Source: Strigamia acuminata
Taxonomy: Eukaryota; Arthropoda; Chilopoda; Geophilomorpha; Linotaeniidae
DNA length: 64,000 nt
Assembly: GCA_949358305.1 (NCBI GenBank)
Contig: OX442322.1
Location: forward strand, 8,556,001 to 8,620,000
Reading direction: 5' to 3'
The first letter of the stretch is position 1, and every line of letters starts with the position of its first letter. Positions 32,713-43,800 of this stretch are shown one piece after another. The notes beneath the pieces are model-generated. The model ran no database searches and had not been told where the DNA came from. It saw only the letters and a list, made by a program, of their open reading frames with translations. A program made the position numbers and the translations under genes.

Positions 32713-34425
32713 AGGATTCAAGATTCCTTGCACTCTCGGAAGGTTTTCAACGGATAACATGGTCAACTTGATATCTTGTTCATCATGTTTTGACTTGAGA
32801 TTTATGTTGAAAACATCGTAGTCTATTTCTGCTGGCGTAGAGTCATTAAATCTTTGAGTGGTCGCCGATATACTTCCACATTTCCTCAACTTGAGACGGT
32901 TGACCAATGCAGTGGTAATAAATGACCTATGGCTGCCCGGATCAATCATGCCACGAATATGATGAAATCCACCAGACTTCGTTTTTAAATCCGCGGTGAA
33001 AATCATTAATTGAAGGGTCGTGGAGATGGCACATGAGACGTGGGTCGTCACTTGTGGCTCCTTCGGCTTCTCTACATTGCTTGGAGAATTCTTCACTTCT
33101 TGTTTTTTGCAAATGGTGGAGTGATGTCTCCCACCGCAATGCTTGCAGGAAAATTTGACTTTGCAATCACCGACTCTATGTCCAGTTCTGAAACAGTTAA
33201 AACAAAGTCTGTTTTTCTTAACTATTTCGATTTTTGCATTGATTTCGTACTCCTTTCCGCACGATCCATTCAGATGATTGTCGTCACAAAAAATGCACTT
33301 TACAGTCTTTGAAGGCGCACTTTTGTTGTCCGATTTAGGTTCACTCTTTGTCTTTGCACTTGTAGACTGCTTGGCGTCTTGAGTGGCTGCACACGTGGTC
33401 ATTGAACCCTTAGCTTTCTGTTTCTCAGCTTCAGACTTCTCATTCTTTTCTTTTTTCGATTTTTCAGAGGAAGAAACGTTTTCAGTTCTCTCAGCCATTG
33501 CAACTTCATTCAAAAAGAAATTGAGCAATGTCACGATATTCTTGTTTTGCATTCCGTGAACCTGGTAGAACCTCAATGCCATGGAATTCGGAAACTTGCT
33601 AATTATGTCGGGCAATAAGAAAGCTCCGGAAGTTTGAATTGGAATCTTTAATTGCTCGAGCAGTCTTATTGTCGCAGAAATTTTCGTCAAGTTTGCTTTT
33701 ATCGCTTTGGTTGGATATACACTGGAAATTGTTTTTAAGTCTCTAATGGATTTGATTAGTGCAGTTTGCTGGGCATCCTCATCACCATAGTTTCTGTCGA
33801 GTTCCTCTCTGGCTAAGTCATATGATTCCTCGATCAAAGGGAAGGTGGAGATGAGAGTCGCTGCCTCACCAATGCACATGGTCTGCAAGTATTGTAGTTT
33901 CTCAACGTTACTCAGGTCTGGATCCTTGTGTACGGAGGTCTCGAAGTTGCTTTTGAACGTTTTGTACTTCAGAATATCTCTGTCGAATTTTACGGATTCC
34001 AGTTTGGGCAGCTTCGAATTTTTTCTAAACGAGGCTGTCGCATTCATAGATGTGTTTGCATTGAAGCTTGTAGACGTATTTAATCTTCCTCCCAACGTAG
34101 GAATTGATCGCTTGGAAATTTCGTATCTCCTGCGAAGAAGATCCACTCTAGCTTGCATAGTCTCAAGCTTGTCAATGCATTCCAGATAAAATTGGTGGTC
34201 GGAATAATTCTGTAATTCATTCAAAGCACCTACTATCCGTGTCTCTTTTGGGTTCGCAGTTTGCACCAGCGCTTCCAGTTCTCCTGGATCTGCTGTCTTC
34301 TCCGATATAGACAACAGATGATTCATTGCTGTAACTTGCGATTCCCAACGTTGTTCCATTGTTTCAATCTGCTCCTCAGTGAGCAGATCACGCATTGTTG
34401 GCTCTGTTGTGCTATCTCTCTCCAT
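32713..34425 (-). CDS. BEL/Pao polyprotein, N-terminal piece: Gag (DUF1759-like), zinc knuckles, aspartic protease
   Basis: This is the first coding piece of element A, 571 codons on the minus strand. I chose the ATG at 34425 (MERDSTTEPTM) although the frame is open upstream. The N-terminal ~330 residues resemble the DUF1759 Gag of BEL/Pao elements. A lysine-rich linker follows. Cysteine/histidine knuckles then run from CIFCDDNH through CFNCFRTGH to CKHCGGRHH. The DUF1758-type protease begins with MIDPGSHRSFI. Its active site reads Asp-Pro-Gly where Asp-Ser-Gly or Asp-Thr-Gly is usual, which may impair it. The frame is cut at 32713 by B-2. Removing B-1 and B-2 with one duplication each leaves a single frame of about 1753 codons, so A was uninterrupted when hit. 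Confidence 0.92.
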
Positions 34426-35391
34426 TTCAAATTCACGGCGGTCAATTTTAAAACAGAAGACAATAACTTGAACAACAAAATAACACTTTGCAATGAAACT
34501 CAAAAAGAATAAAATTCAAAATTTTACACTTCAAAATGAATGAAAACTTAAAAAGAATAAAATCACAATTTTATACCCCAAAAAGAATAAAATCAGAAAT
34601 TTCACACTTAAAAAGAACTGAATTTTTCAAAGTTTTAATGCCCACGTGACAAGAAAAGCAAATTGAAAATACACGAATATCGAATGTTTTAACAATCAAG
34701 GATGCTAAAACAGACGAGCGACCTTGATCACGTATGAAAAACGTGACTCAAAAAGTCCTGCACAGTTTTGAAATAATTGACGGTTCGTTTGGAACAAATC
34801 TCGCCAAAACTCTATCATAAAATTCAAGATAATAACTGACAGCCCTTGCAATGAGAGACTGACCAGTAACTAGCATCAAAAGAATCTAATCTCCCCTGCT
34901 TATGGCAGTTATATGGAGATGCATGCACAAAATTAAATAGAACACTTTTAAGATTTTCAATAAAATACACTTTACGAAATTTCCCTTTAAGACTAGCAAA
35001 TGAAAAAGCAAAAACAACAATGGAATACCCAATACAACACCCTCATGCAATAAAAATCTCCAAAACACACAAATAGAATGAAAAACAAAAGAAAATGCAA
35101 TAATTTCAGGGGCAAACCAGCTTTCCAGCACAGCGCGTTGTGTTATCCAAATCCAAGATGGCGACCGTAGAATCCCGCTGATGACACTCAATTGTTCGTA
35201 TTCGGCGCCAAACGAATCCCCGTTGTGACTGTTGTCACGTTGAACGATGATTGTTCTAGCAGACGACGAATCCCGAACGTATACTTCTCCCGTCGCATCA
35301 ATCACGCATAGAACCGTATCAATGACGAACCGGAAAAACTCACAGATTTCAGACGGAATCCTGGTCACGTGCACCATAAATTCGTATCCTA
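34426..35391 (-). other. 5' leader of element A
   Basis: It is non-coding sequence between LTR and gag. A stop-free frame (35593-34886) crosses the LTR end into the leader. A weak form of the leader box (AACACAACGCGCTG, near 35145-35131) is present. An AT-rich run of imperfect ~32-46-bp repeats containing AAAAAGAATAAAAT lies at 34501-34625, just upstream of gag. CCAAGATGGCGACC (about 35154-35167, plus strand) is a YY1/TISU-like site. Confidence 0.6.
35358..35376 (-). promoter_or_regulatory. tRNA-His-like primer-binding site of A
   Basis: On the minus strand TGGTGCACGTGACCAGGAT equals a tRNA-His 3'-end complement with one inserted A. It lies ~15 bases inside the LTR boundary proposed at 35392. 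Confidence 0.65.
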
Positions 35392-37022
35392 TGTAGCGGT
35401 CAATCACACAGGACAGAAAAGAACTGAGCCATGGCGTTTTGAATCTCCCGCCAATCCACTCAAACGATCGTATAGTGAGGTTAGTACGTATACCGTGTGG
35501 AAACAGATTTAATTTGTCCCGAAATGCATTGGAGAATGAAGGAATCCCTGTAGAAACTACTGTTGAATGGTATCCAAGTGTCCGCTTAACCATTGACCAG
35601 TCTGGGAAAATGTTTGGCTACTCCCGACACATTGTAATGGCGACGAAAGTAAAAACTCCAGGAGATAACATAAAACAACTTATTTATTCGGAAGTAGAAT
35701 GATAACTGACCAAATACACGAATGTACGTTGGCTAACAAAGAAAATGCACGTGCAAAACAATGGTCACGGCACGCGCCAAGGTAAAAAACACAATTGAGA
35801 AATTCCGTTGCTATGACAACGGAGAAAAATGAAATACATTGAAGTGAGCGATTGCTCAAAAATGCATTAAAATCAAATTGCAATATGTCAAAATGACCAC
35901 AAAGATGTCAGGAACATAAAAGTAAATGGTAACAATGCTCAAAAACACTTAAAACAATGAGAAAATACAGAAAGAATCAATCGGGAAGCAGACGATCGGC
36001 TCAGCCAATCAGAATACAGCAAAGTTACGTAATGCAAAGATTTGAATTTAAAACCTCACAAAATCACTGAAATGGTAAATAATATGCACTAAAATACAAT
36101 GAAATGAAATAGTAAATGCAAAAGAAGTATTAATAATACAATAGAATCGATTTAATAACGAAATTAGCGAATAAATCCAACATGGCGCCCGTACAACTCA
36201 ATAAGAGCGGCAAAACACGACATTTGAATTCTGACACAAGAATATAGCAAATACTAGGTAATGTTACTAATAAATACACTTAGGAAAAGTAATTTCCTTC
36301 AAAATAAAGCACTTTTAATAAGAATACACATGAAAATTAGTCTTGAAAGAAAAGAAACGATCGCGGACGGCAACGCATATGCGAGGTCCGTCACGATCGT
36401 TCGTACAGACAAAACGGCTGCTCCGGGAAAGAAACTAAGTGCACAGATCGACAGATCACCCCTGAATTAGTCTAAAACAATATTAGGATCAATTCTAACG
36501 ACAAGAATTCAATGAAAACGAAAGGTTAGAAGTTGGAGTCAAAACCGAACTAGATTTCGAAATATGACGTCACTCCAATTACACTAGTGAACTGTTTGAC
36601 GACGGATGCACCCAATTTCACACGGAAACACACAAAATGAATAGGAATTGATAATATAAGACAAATTCTTATAAATAACACTTGAAATGAATGCAATAGA
36701 CAATGAAATATCATATTTTAATAAACAACAGTATCATAAAACACTTTAATAGTTTTAATAATGCAAAAAATCCTGTAAAATAAGATTAAAATGTTATGCA
36801 AAATAAAACACACTAGAATAAGTCTATTTAAACACACAATACCCAAAATTCATGACAATATAAGAAAATAATGAACTAAAAGCTTTAATATGACACAAAA
36901 AACACCTGAAATGTAAGTCAAACTATTAGAAGCAAAATTTAACAACACTTTGAATATTTAATAGGACAATAAAATGGCAAATAAAAAGCAGTATCAATTT
37001 ATATTCCACTCTGTTTGCAACA
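35392..37022 (-). repeat. 5' LTR of BEL/Pao element A (complete)
   Basis: The right edge is certain, because 36249-37022 matches 1-774 and the satellite starts at 37023. The left edge is proposed at TGTAGCGGTC. That resembles the end of the C LTR (TGTAGCTATC) and sits next to the primer site, giving 1631 bp. On the plus strand it holds an RFX-like palindrome (GTTGCTATGACAAC near 35807), a CCAAT box (about 36005) and CCAACATGGCGCCC (36178). Confidence 0.75.
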
Positions 37023-38691
37023 TCTCTGAATGTTCAGAAATAGTGTTTAAACCTTAGTAGAAGGCTCCAATGTAAGTTTTAGCAACATCCAAGCAATGAT
37101 TTGGGAGAATAGACTTTTGATCTCATCACAGTTGACTTAGCACAAACACCACAAGTCCAATGTCTCTGAATGTTCAGAAATAGTGTTTAAACCTTAGTAG
37201 AAGCCTTCAATGTAAGTTTTAGCAACATCCAAGCAATAAATTTTAAAAAAAAAATTTTGAGTTTATTTCACATTGCAGTTGACTTAGCACAAAGACCACA
37301 AGATCAATGTCTCTGAATGTTCAGAAATAGTGTTTAAACCTTAGTAGAAGGCTCCAATGTAAGTTTTAGCAACATCCAAGCAATGATTTGGGAGAATAGA
37401 CTTTTGATCTCATCACAGTTGACTTAGCACAAACACCAGAAGACCAATGTCTCTGAATGTTCAGAAATAGTGTTTAAACCTTAGTAGAAGGCTCCAATGT
37501 AAGTTTTAGAAACATCCAAGCAATGATTTGGGAGAATAGACTTTTGATCTCATCACAGTTGACTTAGCACAAACACCACAAGACCAATGTCTCTGAATGT
37601 TCAGAAATAGTGTTTAAACCTTAGTAGAAGGCTCCAATGTAAGTTTTAGCAACATCCAAGCAATGATTTGGGAGAATAGACTTTTGATCTCATCACAGTT
37701 GACTTAGCACAAACACCACAAGACCAATGTCTCTGAATGTTCAGAAATAGTGTTTAAACCTTAGTAGAAGGCTCCAATGTAAGTTTTAGCAACATCCAAG
37801 CAATAAATTTTGAAAAAAAAATTTTGAGCTCATTTCACATCGCAGTTGACTTAGCACAAACACCACAAGATCAATATCTCTGAATGTTCAGAAATAGTGT
37901 TTAAACCTTAGTAGAAGGCTCCAATGTAAGTTTTAGCAACATCCAAGCAATGATTTGGGAGAATAGACTTTTGATCTCATCACAGTTGACTTAGCACAAA
38001 CACCACAAGACCAATGTCTCTGAATGTTCAGAAATAGTGTTTAAACCTTAGTAGAAGGCTCCAATGTAAGTTTTAGCAACATCCAAGCAATGATTTGGGA
38101 GAATAGACTTTTGATCTCATCACAGTTGACTTAGCACAAACACCAGAAGACCAATGTCTCTGAATGTTCAGAAATAGTGTTTAAACCTTAGTAGAAGGCT
38201 CCAATGTAAGTTTTAGAAACATCCAAGCAATGATTTGGGAGAATAGACTTTTGATCTCATCACAGTTGACTTAGCACAAACACCACAAGTCCAATGTCTC
38301 TGAATGTTCAGAAATAGTGTTTAAACCTTAGTAGAAGCCTTCAATGTAAGTTTTAGCAACATCCAAGCAATGATTTGGGAGAATAGACTTTTGATCTCAT
38401 CACAGTTGACTTAGCACAAACACCAGAAGACCAATGTCTCTGAATGTTCAGAAATAGTGTTTAAACCTTAGTAGAAGGCTCCAATGTAAGTTTTAGAAAC
38501 ATCCAAGCAATGATTTGGGAGAATAGACTTTTGATCTCATCACAGTTGACTTAGCACAAACACCACAAGACCAATGTCTCTGAATGTTCAGAAATAGTGT
38601 TTAAACCTTAGTAGAAGGCTCCAATGTAAGTTTTAGCAACATCCAAGCAATGATTTGGGAGAATAGACTTTTGATCTCATCACAGTTGACT
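37023..38691. repeat. 140-bp satellite, left block
   Basis: There are about twelve tandem monomers of 140 bp. A second monomer type of ~147 bp carries an A/T-rich run (AAATTTT...AAATTTTGAG) and occurs near 37233 and 37805, 567 bp apart. That distance equals three 140-bp units plus one 147-bp unit. Each monomer starts near TCTCTGAATGTTCAGAAA. The block is bounded by the LTR of A on the left and by D-prime on the right; GACT at 38688-38691 is the D-prime target duplication. Confidence 0.95.
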
Positions 38692-40439
38692 TGTTGCGAG
38701 CAGAAACGCAACAGAAATAATGTTAAGTTGAAAAAAGAGCTTCAGTTTTTTTACCTGAATCGATGGAATATTCATGTTGTTTTTTCCTTTGTCGTAAGCT
38801 ATTCGGATCTTTGTTTATTGGTCGGAATATATCGCAGCAGAATCTTAAGTCGTAGAATTTTCGCCAGTAGTTTGAGATTCGGGCGTGTCGCGCCATCTTG
38901 TGTTAAGTTCGGGCATCGGACTTATCTACAAAGGAAAAGTTAAGGTTTTTAATTTCGGTTCCGGTTAGTTTGAATAGTTTTCGAGGACTTATCTGACACG
39001 GTACAGGCAGGCATTGGGTCGCTAATTAAAGGCGATAACGGCGAGGATGGGTTTCAAAGCGAAAAGCGAAGTCGTCGCAGTTTATCGAGCGGTTTGGTCT
39101 GGCGAAACTCGTAGCGCACCCGGGAAGATGTTGTTTGTACCTGTAAATTTAAATCCATTAGTTTAGAAACCACTCCAGTGATTAAATAAATAGTTTTAGT
39201 TGTAATTTACCGTGGATTAAAGTCCGATGATTCGGCGTTGGGCCGAGGCGAAGCTTCGTTGGTCACCAAGGAGCGTTGATCGGCTAGATCCGCCATTAGA
39301 AGACAGTTGGTACAACGAGCCTCGTTTTCGGTTGAGAGTTAATTTGATTCAGAATAAGATTTGCTCGAATTAAGTTTTTACTGTATGATTTTATTACGAT
39401 TTCGAATTGATTAGCTGATTATTTCTTCGTTGTTTTGTGTTTCGGATAAGATTTAATCGTTTAGTCGGGTGTCACGTGATTTGAGACATCGTGCATCTTT
39501 TCGGTCGAGTTCGGGTTTTATAACTCGCCCGCGAATAGCATTGGGTTTGGTGCGGGAGATGGGAATTTAATTCCGTGCTATGCAATAGATTTATTAAATG
39601 CGCACAAGGAGTGTTGAGGATGCATTATTTGAATTCTTTATTCGTATTAAAACAGTGACCAAGTCCGGGATGCGAGAATTGCGATTGATTAGATTACGTC
39701 TCCGTTTACATTGATTAGGCGACGTCTCGTGGCAAAATGTAGCAGTTTTCGGGTTTTCGAGATTTCCATTCAATGTTCATTGAGGTTTTAGATTTTTAAG
39801 GGTTTGCACCTTCTTTCTATTTATTTCGCTGTATTAAATAATCATTAGTGTTTGAGTTATTTATATGCACGATTTTCGATATTAAAGATAAGTTTTTTGG
39901 TGTAATTTGAACTCTCAACGGCCGTTCTTGTTCTGTTGTACGGAGGCCGTTTTGAGACATTGGGTTTTTGATATATTGTTGTTTATTTTATTAGTAGTGT
40001 ACTCGTGTTGACGTTTATTGTTATTAGAGTCCGTGGCACGAGTTTATACATTGTAAGAACAGTTATAGTTTTGATTTGAACGATTAAACATCGTTTTATT
40101 TTCGTTCGCAAATAAGAACGAGTGTTTCTTTTCGTTTGCACACGAGCGCGAGATTCGAATCTACGCCATCTTTGATTTGCGAAAGACGATATTGATATTC
40201 GAGCCCGAATATCCGCCAACAGTCATGTTTAGAGCAAAAGCCAGGTTCTCGAGTTTCGGTCGACATGGAGAGGACAATGAGGGCCAAGTCAGAAAACATG
40301 AGATGCGTTATCAGATGTCAGAATGGTTTCAATCGAGTCGAGTAGTTAAAAGTGCTGTGCGAAGATTTGATCGCTCGAATGTTTATTACGAGGTGCGTGA
40401 GTTGCCGGTTCTTGCAGCAATCACTGCTTGCTGGCAACA
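38692..40439 (+). repeat. 5' LTR of D-prime
   Basis: It starts TGTTGCGAGCAGAAACGCAACA, a 7-bp-stem hairpin, and ends GCTTGCTGGCAACA. It is a diverged inverse copy of the D LTRs. The minus strand carries the antisense exon from 39296. Confidence 0.92.
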
Positions 40440-40800
40440 TAGCCTTTTTTGTGGTGCCGTGGATGACCAGGATTCGTCGGGTAGACGAGGAGAGAGCCAG
40501 CAACCAGATGAGAATAGAAGTCCCAGGGTCGCAAAAGCAAGCGGCCGGCGTCAACAGAGAAGTGCCCGCACTGATGGGTTGAGGGCGAAGCGGCAAGCGG
40601 TCTCTCGTCGGGCGGTAATCAAGTCGAAAAAGATTTGGGAAAAATACGTCGCGGGAGGTCGGTTGGTCCGAAAGCGTCGGTTGAGCTGTCGGAAGGGACA
40701 ATGGCGTCGCGGGGCCGGAATGAAGAAGGTTGCGGAAATTAAGCAGTCGGCGTACAAAGAAGGAGGAACGATCGGAACCCTGAATCTCGGGCGAGCCTAG
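40225..40800 (+). CDS. leader ORF of D-prime crossing the LTR end (unknown)
   Basis: It is the counterpart of the D leader ORF at 14496-15194. It begins MFRAKARFSS in the LTR, crosses the LTR end at 40439 and the primer site, and ends GTLNLGRA. The C-terminal half is basic. It is the same length as in D from this start, without frameshift, but about ten residues differ in the part outside the LTR. No domain is recognised. A stop-poor leader is the alternative explanation. Confidence 0.3.
   Translation: MFRAKARFSSFGRHGEDNEGQVRKHEMRYQMSEWFQSSRVVKSAVRRFDRSNVYYEVRELPVLAAITACWQHSLFCGAVDDQDSSGRRGESQQPDENRSPRVAKASGRRQQRSARTDGLRAKRQAVSRRAVIKSKKIWEKYVAGGRLVRKRRLSCRKGQWRRGAGMKKVAEIKQSAYKEGGTIGTLNLGRA
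40452..40476 (+). promoter_or_regulatory. tRNA-His-like primer-binding site of D-prime
   Basis: TGGTGCCGTG is followed by TGACCAGGATTCG, with a 4-base insertion relative to a contiguous tRNA-His complement. It starts 12 bases after the LTR. Confidence 0.68.
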
Positions 40801-40808
40801 AAGTTATA

Positions 40809-40827
40809 CACAACGCAATGACACTAG
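40809..40827 (+). promoter_or_regulatory. leader box of D-prime (CACAACGCAATGACACTAG)
   Basis: It is identical to the box of D and shares its first 12 bases with those of B and C. Confidence 0.5.
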
Positions 40828-43800
40828 AAGAGAAGAGTCTTGTGTTTTCTTTTTTTTCGAATTGTTTATTTGTTTTAAGTTAGCTTAGAGTTGTTTTAGG
40901 ATTGTTTTTGGGGGTTTTGTCTCGTTCGGCTAGTGTATGTGCATTGCGAGGTTGTTATGTCGGATTCGATTTGGTGTGCAGTATATTGGTAGTCTTAATT
41001 TGTGGGGCGTGCTCTGTTTCAGGGCTCAACGAGGGTCGTAAGACACTCTTGCCTAATGAAGCGAGTCATTGAAAAATTGCCTTGTAAAGTTTACTTTAGT
41101 GTGTATAATTTTCAGACTGGCATATTTTCGAGTTGTTTCCGACCTGACAATTTCGTGAGCGCCGTTCGATATGGAGTATTTCCGTTACGATCTTAACTTT
41201 TAAGTGTTGAGTTTTGCGAATCACAGTCAAAGTTCGAAGTGTGTCCTTTTGGGGGGATTGATTTTCAATTGCTTATGCATAATTAGTCGGTTTTTTTGTG
41301 AACTGGATTTTCTTTCGAGATTGAAGTTTCTAGTCAGTCCTTTCATTTTGTCACGTTGATGAATTAAAGGTGAAACGAGTTGAGATGAGTTTGAGTTCCA
41401 ATTACGAGTTTAGAAATTAATTTCCGACGTTTACGAGAGTTGCCTTTAAGTATGAACATATCTACGTTAATTAGGAAAGGGGCAAAAAGATAAATTCCCT
41501 TTATAGATAAAGACGTGGGTTCCCCCAATCGACAATTTTGAAATTGATGTGGATTTTAATAGAAAAGAAAATTTCGAGTCTCTTAAGTTTTTAACGCGGT
41601 TGGAATCCGTTTGGGATTATGCAAAATTAAGAAGCTGGACAGCCTTTTAAAGGACCAGAAAAGAAAATTAGCAAACCCCAGGTTAAGGGTCCAACTCGTG
41701 ATTAGCATAAGAAGTTTTATTGCGAGCTAAGTTTATATGTTAGAGAAATCACTGGATTTTGAGAAAAAATTAGCTGGCAAGAAATAAGAGATGATGCGTG
41801 GAATTTCAATTCTCTGTTTAGCTTTCGGGACGCCGAATGAAAGGGAGAGTTTTGGGTTTCATCATCCGTGGCAACAGAAAACTATGGTCGACTTCAAGAG
41901 GTTTTACTTTTATTAAAGTATCCAAGCGCTTTGAAGGGGGTCGAAAGCTAGTTGAAGAGAATGATTCGCCACGCGCAAGAATAATTTCAGATTAATGAAG
42001 GAACGAGAGAGTTCGTCATTGTCTGTAAATGCAGCATCGCCTTAGCGGGAGGTCCCAATTGGTCACTTGGATCGAAATCGATACTTCCTCAGGCGGAAAA
42101 AGAGCGCAATAAGTTCCGTTGGTGCTGATTCGCAATAAATCGAACCAAAGAGAGATAAATTCTTATTGTACAGAAAAAAGAAAGACGAACGTAAAACCTT
42201 TACATTGATTTCCTTTCTGGCAAAGGGCCATTTTTGAAATAGAAGTTGTTCGTCAGGAATTTTCCGTGATTCTTTGTCTTTATTTTCGAAGCAACAAGCT
42301 ACAAGAAGAAAATATTACATTGGTTGTTGGAGATTCCTTTATTAGCAAGAAACTTTCTCTTTTGAGCTGTTAACAGCACGGTCAGTCTAATTTAGAAAGC
42401 TTGCAATGTAGAAGTCCAGTCGGTTAACAGTTGGTCCGTCGAGTTTCACTAGAATAAGAAGGCGAGGGTAATTGACGCGTGAGACTTTCGCGCTGAATTC
42501 ACTCCTCAAAAACTGGAAATAGAAAAGGCTTTAGTTGGTTAACAGTGGTCCATCAAGCCCAAGTATTAGGTTAGAGAAAAGGTTTTAGTTGGTTAACAGT
42601 GGTCCAACAAACCTAAAGATAGAGATCCATCTTCCTCCTTGTAGAGTAGGAAAAGGCAACAATCATCAGCTCTCAGCTAATAGAATAAAAAGGGATTATA
42701 AAAATTAAACTGAAAGGATTTTTTAGAGCAATCAATTAGAGAATTAGTCCGGTGCAAGTTGGTCCAAAGAGGTCGTTGAGTTGGGAGGAGCCGTGGAAAG
42801 TCAGCCGAAGAAACAAGGTGACAGTAAAAAGGTTCAGTCGAAAAAAGGAACGAATCCCAGTTTATTGAGAATTAAAGACCCCAGAACCAACAGAAAAGAA
42901 TCCAAATCTCTCGTCACTTAGAAAAATAGAAATTGGTTTAGTTTATTCTTCCAGTCCTTTTACACAGCTCTTTATTTAAGAAAATACAGACATGTCCTCT
43001 CGAGAATTTAGTGATTTCAAGTTTCGGAAGTTTCCCGATCGATTTCTTTGAAAGCGTAGAAGATCTTCACAGTAGAAATACTTATTCTCCAGAATATTAC
43101 AGTTAGAACAAGTTTAATAAATCGGGGGCAGATTAGGTTTGGACGTAAGAATTTATAATTTCTATTACATTCGAATTCAGGTGTTGGTCAAATATAGCAG
43201 TCGGTGTTAGTATTTATGGCATTACTCAAAACCACAGGAGCCGATCTGTTGAGACATTCATTGCTGCTGGGTGCATCTTAGAAAATAAAGCCTTCCTCCT
43301 TATCTAACCTTTAGTTGTGGTTTTTTCTGACAGTTTCAGTATTAGAAAAGTTCGCCACTTTATTTCGGGAAATCTCCTGAAAAGTGGATCTACTCCTTGG
43401 CGCCGAGCGTGTCAAAATACATGCTGTCGCTTCCTAAATATCAATCCAGACCATACTTAAATCCTGACTAAATAGAAAAAATCCTTTACATATAACATAA
43501 GAATAACAGAACGAGAAAGTTTTTCAATGAGTTCTCCTCTAGACGAGATAGATTAGCTTTTCTGTTATAAGTATTTCCTTTTTCCTTTTTTCTTCTGGAG
43601 AGCTCTGCTTCAGGGGCAGTCAACTGCAATCGCCTTTGAACACTGGGAATCTTGAGAGTTCCGGACATTTTTCAGAAAAACGATTCAATTTGTGAAGTAA
43701 TGGCTTTGGACTTTCTGTTTGGAAGTTAGAAAGCAAGTCCTTCACATTGCGGTGTTTACATATGACTTACATTGTCCTTTAGGGTTAGAAAATACATACA

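Noticed and set aside
35600-35640. TGTCGGGAGTAGCC (minus strand) as the true start of the BEL LTR
   Set aside because: It looks like other BEL LTR starts, but the direct-repeat evidence (1-774 and 36249-37022) puts the LTR end at 37022, and this motif lies inside it.
37023-38691. Regularly spaced repeats as a CRISPR array
   Set aside because: The whole 140-bp unit is repeated and there are no unique spacers. This is a eukaryotic satellite.
40440-40480. tRNA-like sequence as a tRNA-His gene
   Set aside because: Only the complement of the 3' end is present, directly after an LTR, as in a primer-binding site. The 5' half and anticodon arm are missing.
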